Notes under the pieces: generated by a model
The model's database searches: none
The model's input: the letters and a program-made list of their open reading frames with translations, nothing else
What the model was told of the DNA's origin: nothing
Source: Flammeovirgaceae bacterium
GTDB taxonomy: Bacteria > Bacteroidota > Bacteroidia > Cytophagales > Cyclobacteriaceae
Direction: 5' to 3'
Assembly: GCA_016712035.1 (NCBI GenBank)
Contig: JADJRT010000001.1
Span: 682,001-746,000 of the forward strand
DNA length: 64,000 bases
Part shown: in pieces, positions 8,714 through 20,200 of the stretch
Position numbering within the stretch: the first letter of the stretch is position 1
Layout: each line of letters opens with the position of its first letter
Made by a program: the position numbers and the translations under genes

Positions 8714-10087
8714 TTAATTGAAAAGCACCAACTCTATCCCTTTCGGATTAGTAAGATACGAGTTCACAATATTCTGAACTACGCGATTGTCTTTCGAGGG
8801 CTTGATAAAATTGCGCGCAGCCTCTAGGTTGGAAATATTTTCAGTGTTATCAAAAAAACCAAAGCCCAGATAATTCCCGTTTTCTACCAAAACCACCGAT
8901 TTTTCATCAGGTCTTCGGCCTTTGCCAACCATGGCAACGGTTTGTCCTTGCTCAAAGAAAGAGTCGATGGCTTTCTGCACCCGCTTATTGTACTTCTTCT
9001 CCTTTTCAACACCTTGGCAAGCGCCTTTGCACGAACCGGATTGATGACTAAAGCACAACCCTTTCGCAACCTGAAGTCCGCTAAGTTTAGGGCACAAATC
9101 GAACTCTTTTACTTTGTCCCACATAAAACTCCACGCATCCCCTTTGGATGAAAAGGTTATGAGTGGTTTTGTTCCCCGACTCACCACATTGACCGCAAAG
9201 CGTAAGTAGCTGTTGCGATCTTCATAATCGTATACGCCCCATTCTTCCACTTTATACTTTTGCGCGAGGTTATACTTAGGCCACAGCCTGCGGATTTCCT
9301 GCGACTCTAAAATAAACGCAATCAGTTCGCTGCCGGTTAACTCATACGTAATGTGATGGATTTCATTCCGAATGTTAGACTTATTCCATTCACGCGCCTC
9401 TCCCGCAAAATGACCGGCAATCCGCTTCTTTATATTTACCGCTTTGCCCACATAAATAACATTACCTCGCGCATCTAAAAAATAGTAAACACCTTCCTTC
9501 GCGGGTAATTTATCGAACTCTTCTTTGGGTAAATTGGGCGGCAATATCGTCTCGCCTGAATTACGTTTAAGTGCTTTAACAATAACTCCGGTTTGATCGC
9601 GCTTCATTAAAATATCAAAGATCTTAACGGTAGCATTTGCATCACCGCCTGCACGATGGCGATCCAAAATTTTTATGCCCAAACTTTCGGCCAGTCGCCC
9701 CAAGGAATAAGAATTTAAACCAGGAATAATTTTACGGCTTAACCGGACGGTGCATAATTTTTTTGTATTCCACGCAATGCCGGCTTCTTCAAACTCTTTC
9801 TTTAAAAAGCTATAATCAAAATGAGCATTGTGAGCGACAAACACCCGATCCTTCAGCCAATCATAAATTTCCTCAGCGATATCTTCAAACGCAGGGGCAT
9901 TCTGAACCATCTGGGAAGTAATCCCCGTAAGGCCCGTAATAAATTGCGGAATGTTACGGCCCGGATTAATTAATGTGTGAAACTTATCCGTTACCTGAAT
10001 GCCATCGTAGTGATAAATCGCGATTTCAGTTACCCGATGATTTTCGGCATAGCCCCCGGTGGTCTCAATATCAACAATCGCGTACAT
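8714..10087 (-). CDS. DnaQ-type 3'-5' exonuclease fused to a GIY-YIG (UvrC/Cho-like) nuclease
   Basis: 457 residues from ATG 10087. The longer upstream frame runs into a palindromic repeat and is rejected. Residues 1-165 are a DEDDh exonuclease: YAIVDIETTG (first D, E), AHNAHFDYSFLKKEF (second D), HRAGGDANAT (H and last D). Residues about 200-280 form a GIY-YIG domain (EGVYYFLDARGNVIYVGKAV, then KRI), and the rest resembles the end of Cho-like proteins, with a cysteine-containing segment (CPKL...GLCFSHQSGSCKGAC). The proofreading-like exonuclease linked to a UvrC-like incision domain suggests a DNA repair role. It is a known fusion type in Bacteroidota, and both active sites look intact. Confidence 0.9.
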   Translation of the reverse strand: MYAIVDIETTGGYAENHRVTEIAIYHYDGIQVTDKFHTLINPGRNIPQFITGLTGITSQMVQNAPAFEDIAEEIYDWLKDRVFVAHNAHFDYSFLKKEFEEAGIAWNTKKLCTVRLSRKIIPGLNSYSLGRLAESLGIKILDRHRAGGDANATVKIFDILMKRDQTGVIVKALKRNSGETILPPNLPKEEFDKLPAKEGVYYFLDARGNVIYVGKAVNIKKRIAGHFAGEAREWNKSNIRNEIHHITYELTGSELIAFILESQEIRRLWPKYNLAQKYKVEEWGVYDYEDRNSYLRFAVNVVSRGTKPLITFSSKGDAWSFMWDKVKEFDLCPKLSGLQVAKGLCFSHQSGSCKGACQGVEKEKKYNKRVQKAIDSFFEQGQTVAMVGKGRRPDEKSVVLVENGNYLGFGFFDNTENISNLEAARNFIKPSKDNRVVQNIVNSYLTNPKGIELVLFN

Positions 10088-10095
10088 GGAAATAC

Positions 10096-10229
10096 GAAGG
10101 TAGAGTTTGGTTTGGTGAGTTAAAAGTGGCCAATCCTCGGTCTGTATCCTTACAGACCGAAACTTTGTGTTCTGTGTGACACAGACCACGGTGGTAGAAG
10201 GTAGAGTTTGGTTTGGTGAGTTAAAAGTG
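10096..10229 (+). repeat. Two-hairpin palindromic element between 33-bp perfect direct repeats
   Basis: The same 33 bases (beginning GAAGGTAGAGTTTGGTTTGG, ending TTAAAAGTG) occur at 10096-10128 and 10197-10229 without a mismatch. Between them (10129-10196, 68 nt) sits the palindromic element: CGGTCTGT-ATCCTT-ACAGACCG, a short linker, and GTTCTGTGTGACACAGACCA. The layout looks like an element inserted with duplication of local sequence between the two divergent genes. It contains no gene. Confidence 0.85.
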
Positions 10230-10249
10230 CAATTTTACCGTATCAAACT

Positions 10250-10600
10250 ATGAATGGACTCATCCGATTCTTATTGAGCGGCTTAGCCGTAATGCTTACC
10301 AGCTATTTGTTGCAAAATGGGGTTCATGTGGAACACTATGGCTATGCCTTGTTAGTGGCCATTGTTATTTCCATTGCCAACGTTGTTGTAAAACCCATTC
10401 TTATTCTCTTTACCATTCCCATAACCGTTGTAACGCTCGGCTTATTCCTTCTTGTTATTAATGCCATTATTATTTTACTGGTTGATTATCTGGTTCCCGG
10501 CTTTCAGGTAGATGGATTCTGGTGGGCACTCGGCTTCAGCTTAATTCTTTCTATTTTTAACAGCATAATTGCTGATATGACGAAAGAAAAGAAGCGTTGA
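10250..10600 (+). CDS. Phage-holin-family (YvlD-type) small membrane protein
   Basis: 116 residues with four hydrophobic segments: FLLSGLAVMLTSYLL, YALLVAIVISIANVVVKPIL, LFTIPITVVTLGLFLLVINA, and FWWALGFSLILSIFNSII. The loop VVVKPILILFTIPITVVTLG is the signature of PF04020, called 'phage holin family 4 superfamily IV' by databases but found in the chromosomes of most bacteria. No lysis genes or phage genes are nearby, so a housekeeping inner-membrane protein of unknown role is more likely. The basic tail TKEKKR is cytosolic. Confidence 0.85.
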   Translation: MNGLIRFLLSGLAVMLTSYLLQNGVHVEHYGYALLVAIVISIANVVVKPILILFTIPITVVTLGLFLLVINAIIILLVDYLVPGFQVDGFWWALGFSLILSIFNSIIADMTKEKKR

Positions 10601-10648
10601 TAGCGATCTTCTTTTTAAAATAAATTTCATTTCACATCCGAAATACAA

Positions 10649-10839
10649 ATATCATCCCCAAAGGGATTCGTGTGATTTGATTAAAAAATAATCTTACCGT
10701 TATCGCGTCCCTACGGGACTCGCACGTACTTTCAAAAGTACCACCCTGACTTACATCTAAATTTATATAAAGTCCTGTTAGGGACGTTATGTTGGTAAAC
10801 GCCTCGCTTACCGTTAAGAGGAATCCCATCGGGATGATA
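10649..10839. repeat. MITE-like palindromic element, about 191 bp, with nested inverted repeats
   Basis: The ends are ATATCATCCCCAAAGGGATT and GAATCCCATCGGGATGATAT, near-perfect inverted copies of each other. Inside, TACC...CGTCCCTACGGGACT (about 10697-10721) and its inverted counterpart AGTCCTGTTAGGGACG...GGTA (about 10771-10797) form a second nested pair. No reading frame of note lies inside. The 'GTCCCTACGGGAC' and 'ATCCCATCGGGATGAT' motifs are of a type I associate with intergenic repeats of Bacteroidota. It fills most of the 366-base gap between genes. Confidence 0.7.
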
Positions 10840-10897
10840 TAGTTCAAAAACAGGCATGATAAGATCGCGAGTTCAACAATAAAATTTACAATCAAAG

Positions 10898-10937
10898 AGG
10901 TAACATCTACTTCGTTTACCGAGATGTTACCTTTTTG
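10898..10937. terminator. Rho-independent terminator between convergent genes
   Basis: AGGTAACATCT (10898-10908) pairs perfectly with AGATGTTACCT (10922-10932) around a 13-base loop, with a T run on the right and an A run on the left, so it can act in both directions. It lies between the YvlD-like gene (plus) and the MscS gene (minus, stop at 10967). Confidence 0.8.
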
Positions 10938-10966
10938 TTATTGATTGAACAAGGTATCTCTAAAAA

Positions 10967-12022
10967 CTACTTGCTCAGAAAAACAGTTTGCGTTGGGTAT
11001 GCGAACTGAATACCCTCGGCAGCACACGTTTTAAAAATTTGCATATTAATGGTTTGCTGAATATCCATATACTGATTGTATTCAGAATTCTCGACAAAGT
11101 ACACGACTTCATAATCCAGGCTGGAGGGTGCGAATTTCTGCAAATGGGCCCGATCGAATGTTACGGTAGGTTGCGCTTCCACAATGCTCTTCACCAGTGA
11201 AGGAATTTTTTCAAGCAAGTGGGGAGGCGTCTGGTAGATCACACCAAAAGCAAAAACGATTCGCCTTCGGTCCATCCGTTTGAAATTATGAATGCGCGAA
11301 TTAGTGAGATCGCTATTGGAAAAAATCAATTGTTCTCCGGTAATGCTCTTTACCCGGGTAGTTTTAAGACCGATGTACTCCACCGTACCTTTTTTATCAT
11401 CTACGGTTATAAAGTCGCCAACCTCAAAAGGGCGATCAAAAAAGATGACAAAGTAATTGAACAAATCGCCCAGTATATTCTGAGCCGCCAGAGCGATCGC
11501 AATACCACCAATCCCTAAACCCGCAACAATGGCCGTAACATCGTAACCGAAATTGTTGAAAATAAAAAGCAAGCCTATACTCCACAGCATAGCATTTACA
11601 ATAAGCATAATGCCGCCAAGCTGCTTTACCTTTTCCTCACCATCCTCCTTGGATCTAATAAATGATTCAAGCGATAGCTGTACAAATGAGGAAAGCATGC
11701 GCACGGCATAGAAAGCAAAACGACTACCAAGGCGTTGCCAATCCACTTTTCTACCCGTTCGGAGAATGTGAGGTAGTGCAGGGCAAAATAAATGATGACA
11801 AAGTTAAAAATGGGTAAGCCAAACTTTTCAATTCCACTGATCAGATAATCATCAAATTTCGTTTCTGTGGTGGCCGTCCATTTTTTCAGTCGATTTAAAA
11901 GACTCTTTCGAAACAAACGAATGATCGAAATGCCAACAACTATAATTGCCAGCGCTATCAAATAGTTTTGTACCGTATTCCTTGTAATAAATTGTTTCCA
12001 GAATTTCCTTCATATTCTCCAT
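10967..12022 (-). pseudogene. MscS-family mechanosensitive channel, frame broken twice
   Basis: Three overlapping frames build one protein. Frame 1 from ATG 12022 reads MENMKEILETIYY; removing one base near 11980 joins it to NTVQNYLIALAIIVVGISII and KKWTATTETKFDDYLISGIE; near 11735 a second shift joins WIGNAL to GSRFAFYAVRMLSSFVQLSL. The last frame contains the MscS core: VTAIVAGLGIGGIAIALAAQ (pore helix TM3), NILGDLFNYFVIFFDRPFEV, GDFI, and GTVEYIGLKTTRVKS. The expected product is about 350 residues with an N-terminal helical region, an inner-membrane osmotic safety valve. Sequence after both breaks is well conserved, which points to sequencing error rather than decay. Confidence 0.82.
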
Positions 12023-12157
12023 TAATACAATTAACCCCACAAAAGTAGTAAGCCCAAATTACTTACACGAATAATAACATAATAACTCGACCTCTAAAGG
12101 AATATATTCTAAATCCAAGGATACTTTTCCTACTTTTCTGATTCAAATCAAGTATGT

Positions 12158-14503
<2,346 letters not shown>

Positions 14504-14508
14504 ATATT

Positions 14509-14547
14509 TGAACCACGAAGGCACGAAGACCCAAAGGTTCACGAAGT
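14509..14547 (+). repeat. Copy of the 'ACCACGAAGGCACGAAG' dispersed repeat
   Basis: Immediately after the peptidase stop the sequence reads GAACCACGAAGGCACGAAG, then ACCCAAAGGTTCACGAAG, a short-period degenerate repeat also present at about 7058-7100, 20509-20530 (ACCACAGAGAGCACGGAG) and in long hairpin form at 60042-60869. Confidence 0.6.
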
Positions 14548-14569
14548 TTGTGCATTGAATACAAATGCA

Positions 14570-15763
14570 ATGAAATTATCTGAAGACTATACCGCGTTAA
14601 TTCTGGCTCTGCTTTTAGTAATCATAGCCGTGGAGCGGTATTGTCTTTTGGTTCCCTTCTCTTTCGTGGAATCATTTCTCAGAACTAAAATCGATTTTCA
14701 ATTCCTCAGATTGGATTAATCTGCTTTTACTTTTTGGGGTTTCCTTTCTCTTAATCTGGATTGCCGCTCACCTTAAAGGACAAACTATTTCCTTTACAGG
14801 AATTATCGGCTATCTCGTTATCTTTCTTATCACGCTTGCCGCACATACGATAACAGCTTTTGGTCCCGCCAAGGAGTTAGGTCTTGAGATTGTAATCTTC
14901 AGTTTACTAATCGGATTATTTATTTCGAATTTTCTGCGCGTGCCTGAGCGAATAAAACCACTGCTTCAAACTGAACTCTATATTAAAATCGGGTTGGTGT
15001 TGTTAGGCTGCGGCATTCTGTTTGGCGACATTATGAAAGCCGGCTCGTTGGGTATGTTGCAATCTATCATCGTTGTATTAGTAGTTTGGCAGTTTTGCTT
15101 TTGGCTCGGTAAAAGAGTTGGGCACGGTGGCTATTTGTGGTGTCTCCGCTGCCATTGCTACCGCGGGCGTTATCAAAGGCGATAACAAAAAACTTTCGTA
15201 TGTAATTTCACTTGTGTTGATCACGGCCATCCCCATGTTATTGTTCATGCCTTACTTCGCAAAAGTTCTTGAGTTAAATGATGCTACAGCGGGTGCGTGG
15301 ATGGGTGGAACTATCGATACCACCGGTGCCGTAGTAGCAGCGGGTAATATGCTGGGTGAAGAAGGATTGAAATACGCCACAGTAGTAAAGTTTTCACAAA
15401 ATGTTTTGCTGGGTCTTGCCGCCTTTGCCATCTCTATCTATTGGACGTATACAAAAAGAAGGCACCGAAAAGCCAACCGCTAAAATGATTTGGGATCGCT
15501 TTCCAAAATTCGTTTTAGGTTTTATTGCGGCCTCGCTGATTTTCTCTTTCGTATTGCCCGCAGATTTAGTAAGCACTTTAAAATCTCCATTAAAAAATAT
15601 TCAAACCTTTTGGTTCGCGTTGGCCTTTACCTGTATTGGATTAGAAACCCGGTTTGCCGACTTGTTTAATAAGGATTCAAAGAAACCTGCCTTTGTGTTT
15701 TTAACAGCCCAGGTGTTTAACATTTTCGTTACACTGCTGGTGGCGTGGTTGATTTTTGGGTAA
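14570..15763 (+). pseudogene. YeiH/UPF0324-type ('putative sulfate exporter') membrane protein, several frameshifts
   Basis: Four segments in shifting frames make one transporter: MKLSEDYTALILALLLVIIA (from 14570); then SLSWNHFSELKSIFNSSDWI and on through GLEIVIFSLLIGLFISNFLR and AGSLGMLQSIIVVLVVWQFC; then VAICGVSAAIATAGVIKGDN and GGTIDTTGAVVAAGNMLGEE (frame from 15118); then GTEKPTAKMIWDRFPKFVLG to the end (15763). At 15451 one surplus A in an A5 run explains the last shift. At 15110-15125 about ten residues that I expect between the FWLGKR and AICGVSAA motifs seem to be absent, so this site may be a true deletion. Intact members have about ten membrane helices; the natural substrate is not settled. 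Confidence 0.78.
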
Positions 15764-15852
15764 CGATATCTTTTACTTAAAGTAAAACTTAATAATCTAA
15801 TGTCTGGCCAGATAGCTATTGGGTCAACCATCCAAAGTTTTCATGAATCCTT

Positions 15853-15878
15853 AAAATGCTGTTTACAAACAGCATTTT
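15853..15878. promoter_or_regulatory. 26-bp near-perfect palindrome ahead of the DUF4143 ATPase gene
   Basis: Arms AAAATGCTGTTT and AAACAGCATTTT are exact inverted copies around the two-base centre AC. The element ends 29 bases before the ATG at 15908. It could be an operator (self-regulation or a dimeric repressor), or a terminator for upstream reads since a T run follows; the tight two-base loop and closeness to the start favour a protein-binding site. Confidence 0.5.
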
Positions 15879-15907
15879 TGTGTTATATTGCTGATATAAA
15901 AAGCATT

Positions 15908-17104
15908 ATGGAGCATATTCTGCTAAAATCAAGCCGTTTAGTACTTAATCAGTCTCTCGATTTTCAGCGTTCGTTGGCTGCAAGAATAGACTGGACTGAC
16001 CGTTTGGTGGGCATTGTTGGCGCGCGGGGCACAGGCAAAACCACTCTGTTGGTTCAACAACTCAAGAAGAAAAATTTGCCAACCCATGAGGCTGCCTACC
16101 TCTCGCTCGATGATATCTATTTTACTGATAACAAGCTGGTAGCCTTTGCCGAGTCATTCATTCGACAAGGCGGGCGTTTTCTATTTATCGATGAAGTACA
16201 TAAGTACCCCCACTGGGCTCGGGAAATTAAAAATCTCTACGACACATTTCCTGAATTATACATCGTGTTTTCGGGTTCTTCTATTATTGACATGTTGCGG
16301 CAAGATGCCGACCTCAGCCGCAGAGCAGTACAATACGAGCTGCCCGGTCTTTCATACCGCGAGTTTCTGGCCTTTAGTAAAATACTTGATGCAAAGCCCG
16401 TTTCGCTTCGCGATATTATAAAAGATCATACTCAAATCTCTTCTGTAATAGTGCAACAGTTTAAACCCTTGCAACACATCAGCGAATATTTTCAATTGGG
16501 CTACTATCCTTTCTTTGCTGAAAACAAAAACACGTACTCACTACGGCTAGAGCAACTTATTAAAATGATTACCGAAACCGATCTCCGGTTTATAGAAGGG
16601 TTTGACCCTGCCAACACCCGCAAAATTTATCAGCTCTTGTATGTGCTGGCCAGCAATGTTCCGTTCAAGCCCAACGTAACGAAGCTCAGCGAAAAAATTG
16701 GTTTACACCGTAATACACTGGTGCAATATTTACATTATCTGGAGCGTGCGCGGCTCATCAATTCATTAACCGCTGCAGGCCGCAGCATCAGCACCTTGCA
16801 GAAACCGGATAAAATCTATTTGGAAAACACCAATTTACAATACACCCTGGCGCCTCAGACCGCCAACAAAGGCACCCTGCGCGAAACGTTTATCATGAAC
16901 CAGTTGGTAAACGCAAATCACTCGGTAGCATTACCAACCACAGGCGACTTTTTGGTTGACGATACTTACTTCTTTGAGGTGGGCGGTAAAGATAAAACCA
17001 TAGCACAATTGAAAAATAAAAGCAACGCCTTTATAGTGGCCGATGATTTGGAAACCGGGCTGCTAAATAAAATACCCATGTGGCTGTTTGGATTTTTGTA
17101 CTAA
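15908..17104 (+). CDS. AAA ATPase with DUF4143 C-terminal domain
   Basis: 398 residues from ATG 15908, chosen because the longer frame crosses the upstream palindrome. Walker A is GARGTGKTTLLVQQ near residue 35; Walker B is RFLFIDEVHKYPHWAREIKN; a sensor-like IVFSGSSIIDML follows, then the LPGLSYREFL motif typical of this family. The C-terminal half (about 280-398) has a winged-helix-like segment (KLSEKIGLHRNTLVQYLHYL) and the DUF4143 nuclease-like fold (FEVGGKDKTIAQLKN). The family is widespread, often horizontally moved, and its cellular job is unknown. It is a single-gene unit with its own palindromic upstream site. Confidence 0.88.
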   Translation: MEHILLKSSRLVLNQSLDFQRSLAARIDWTDRLVGIVGARGTGKTTLLVQQLKKKNLPTHEAAYLSLDDIYFTDNKLVAFAESFIRQGGRFLFIDEVHKYPHWAREIKNLYDTFPELYIVFSGSSIIDMLRQDADLSRRAVQYELPGLSYREFLAFSKILDAKPVSLRDIIKDHTQISSVIVQQFKPLQHISEYFQLGYYPFFAENKNTYSLRLEQLIKMITETDLRFIEGFDPANTRKIYQLLYVLASNVPFKPNVTKLSEKIGLHRNTLVQYLHYLERARLINSLTAAGRSISTLQKPDKIYLENTNLQYTLAPQTANKGTLRETFIMNQLVNANHSVALPTTGDFLVDDTYFFEVGGKDKTIAQLKNKSNAFIVADDLETGLLNKIPMWLFGFLY

Positions 17105-17249
17105 CTGAAACAACATCTTCACCAAACGTAACAATCAGTTCGAGTAATCTTTTAGCTTGTTCCTCTCAATTACAGAAACGGTTTCCATTTCACCAACCAA
17201 ATTCTTTATATTGGATTCCTTCTTGTCCAAAATTTTAACCTCCCATCTT

Positions 17250-20200
17250 ATGAAAACCCTACGGATACTCCCTTATCTCATTGCCTTCCTGATTTCGGTC
17301 AACGCCTTTTCACAAGGCACTATGTTGCTTCGTCAGCCTACTATCAGCAGCACGGAAATTGTTTTTGTGTATGCCAACGACTTATGGATTGTAGGCAAAG
17401 ACGGTGGTGATGCGCGCAGACTTACCAGCAACGAAGGTTCGGAAAGCAACCCGCACTTTTCGCCTGACGGAAAACTAATCGCCTTCACCGGGCAGTACGA
17501 TGGAAACACCGATGTCTATCTGATCCCCGCAGAAGGCGGACAGCCCACGCGCCTTACCTGGCATCCCGGTGCCGATCAGGTTACGGGATGGACTCCCGAT
17601 GGCGAATCCGTTTTGTTTGCAACCAGTCGTGAAGCGGTGCCCACGTTAGAATCCAAAATATATACGATCAATAAAAAAGGGGGCGTTGAAGAAGCGCTGG
17701 CAATTCCCCGTGCCGTAGCCGGAGAAATTTCGGAAGACGGAAAATCGATCGCCTATCAACAGATTGGATTTTGGGATGCCGAGTGGCGTAACTATCGCGG
17801 GGGCCAGGCCAAGCCCATCTGGATTGTTGATCTCAAAAATTATTCGTTGAAGATGACCCCCCAAACCGATAACGAACGTCATACCGACCCGACCTGGTTA
17901 AACAATGTAGTATATTATTTATCGGAGCGCGATTACGCTAACAACGTATGGTCATACAATCCGGCAACGAACGAATCAAAGCAATTAACTTTTCATTCCG
18001 ATTTTGATGCAAAAAGTTTAGATGCCGGTGGCGGACAAATTGTGTACGAGCAAGGTGGGTATTTACATGTATTAAATCCGGCCAGCGGACAAACAAAAAA
18101 ATTAACCATCAACGTGCGGGGCGATTTTCATTGGGCCCGCCCGCGCTGGCAAGAGGTGAAGCCAACCTCGCTCCTTAATGCTTCGCTCTCACCATCCGGT
18201 CAACGCGCCTTGTTTGAATATCGTGGAGAGATTATTACCGTACCCAAAGAAAAAGGCGACTGGCGAAATATCACCAACTCATCCGGAGCAGCCGATCGCT
18301 ATCCCGTTTGGTCGCCCGATGGAAAACGAATTGCGTGGTTCAGCGATGCCACGGGTGAATATCAATTGATGATCACCGATCAGGAAGGACTTGAAAAACC
18401 AAAAAGCATTGCCATTGCCAAACCCACTTTTTTCTTTAAGCCCGCCTGGTCGCCCGATGGAAAGTTTATTGCCTTTACCGACACGGATTATAATTTATGG
18501 TTTACCGATGTGGCCAGTGGTGTAACCAAAAAAGTGGATACCGAACGATACGCACATCCCAACCGATCGCTAAATCCTGTGTGGTCGCCCGATAGCAAAT
18601 GGATTGCCTACGCGCGATTACTGGACAATCATTATAAAGCAATCAAAGTGCACAACATTGAGACCGGGCAAAATCTACAACTCACCGATGGCATGGCCGA
18701 TGCTATTTCACCTGTGTGGGATGCCACCGGAAAATATTTATACTTTTTGGCGAGCACCAACTACGGTTTGAATACCGGCTGGCTTGATATGAGTTCGTAC
18801 GACAGACCCATTACCCGAGCTTTGTATCTTATCGTATTAAGTAAAGATGAACCTTCCCCCTTATCGCCACGTAGCGATGAAGAAAAAGAAAAACCAAAAG
18901 ATGATGCCAGCAAAACAGGAAAAGAAAATGCTGCCGTTACACCGGTAAAAATTGATGCGGATGGAATCGCGCAACGCATACTTGCTGTTGACATTCCGCT
19001 ACGAGACTATGTCGACTTGCAACCGGGCCCTGAGAATTATGTGTTTTATGCCGAGTCGGTTCCCAATCAACAAGGCGTAACGCTACATCGCTATAATTTT
19101 AAAGATCGCAAAAGTGAAGTTTATCTTTCTCCGCTTAACGATGTCTCCATCAGCAACGATCGCAAACAATTACTCTATCGCAGCAACGGTACCTGGGGAA
19201 TCTTAGGCACCAGCGACACCGGAAAAAAAGTGGGCGATGGAAAATTGGAATCGCTTGCGTCCCTTAAAATAAAAATTGATCCGCGCGAAGAGTGGAAACA
19301 AATCTTCCGCGAAGGCTGGCGCTACCAACGCGATTTCCTTTATGTAAACAACACCCATGGCGCACCGTGGAACGATGTGTACAAATGGTATAGCCCCTGG
19401 GTGGAGCATGTGCAACACCGCACTGATTTAAATTACATCGTTGATATTCTTGGCGGTGAAGTGGCCGTGGGGCATTCATACACCAGCGGAGGCGATTTTC
19501 CGCAAGTAGAATCTGTGCCCGTTGGTTTATTGGGGGCCGACTATGAAATTGAAAAAGGAACGTATCGGTTTAAGAAAATCTTTACGGGCGAAAGTTGGAA
19601 TCCACAATTGAAAGCTCCGTTGCGCGAACCCGGCATGGGCATTAAAGAAGGTGACTACCTGCTGGAAGTAAATGGCGTTACTATCTCAAGCACTGAAAAC
19701 TTTTATAAATATTTTGAAGGCACAGCCGATCGTCAAACTAAAATCCGGGTTAACAGTAAACCCACGCTGGAAGGATCGCGATGGGTAAACGTGGTGCCGG
19801 TTGCCAACGAAAATCAATTGCGCATGATGAATTGGGTAGAAGGCAATCGCAAGAAGGTGGACGAACTCTCGGGTGGAAAAATTGCGTATGTGTATATACC
19901 TAACACCGGCCAGCCGGGGTACACATATTTTAATCGCTACTACTTTTCGCAACAAGATAAAAAAGGCGCTGTTATTGACGAGCGAAACAATGGCGGGGGT
20001 TCTGCAGCCGATTACATGGTGGATATTATGGCGCGGCAGCTCATGGGTTATTTCAATAGCAAGGTTGGCGATCACAGACCTTTCTTAACTCCCAACGCGG
20101 GCATCTTTGGCCCGAAGGTGATGTTGATTAATGAGCGCGCTGGTTCGGGTGGAGATTTGCTGCCGTATCTTTTTAATAAAATGAAAATCGGGCCGTTGGT

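Noticed and set aside
10088..10189. N-terminal extension of the DnaQ/GIY-YIG protein
   Set aside because: The extra residues are encoded by the palindromic element and its flanking repeat, and the DEDD domain begins properly at ATG 10087.
10250..10600. Phage lysis module because of the 'phage holin family' name
   Set aside because: No endolysin, phage structural or integrase genes are nearby; PF04020 proteins are common chromosomal membrane proteins.
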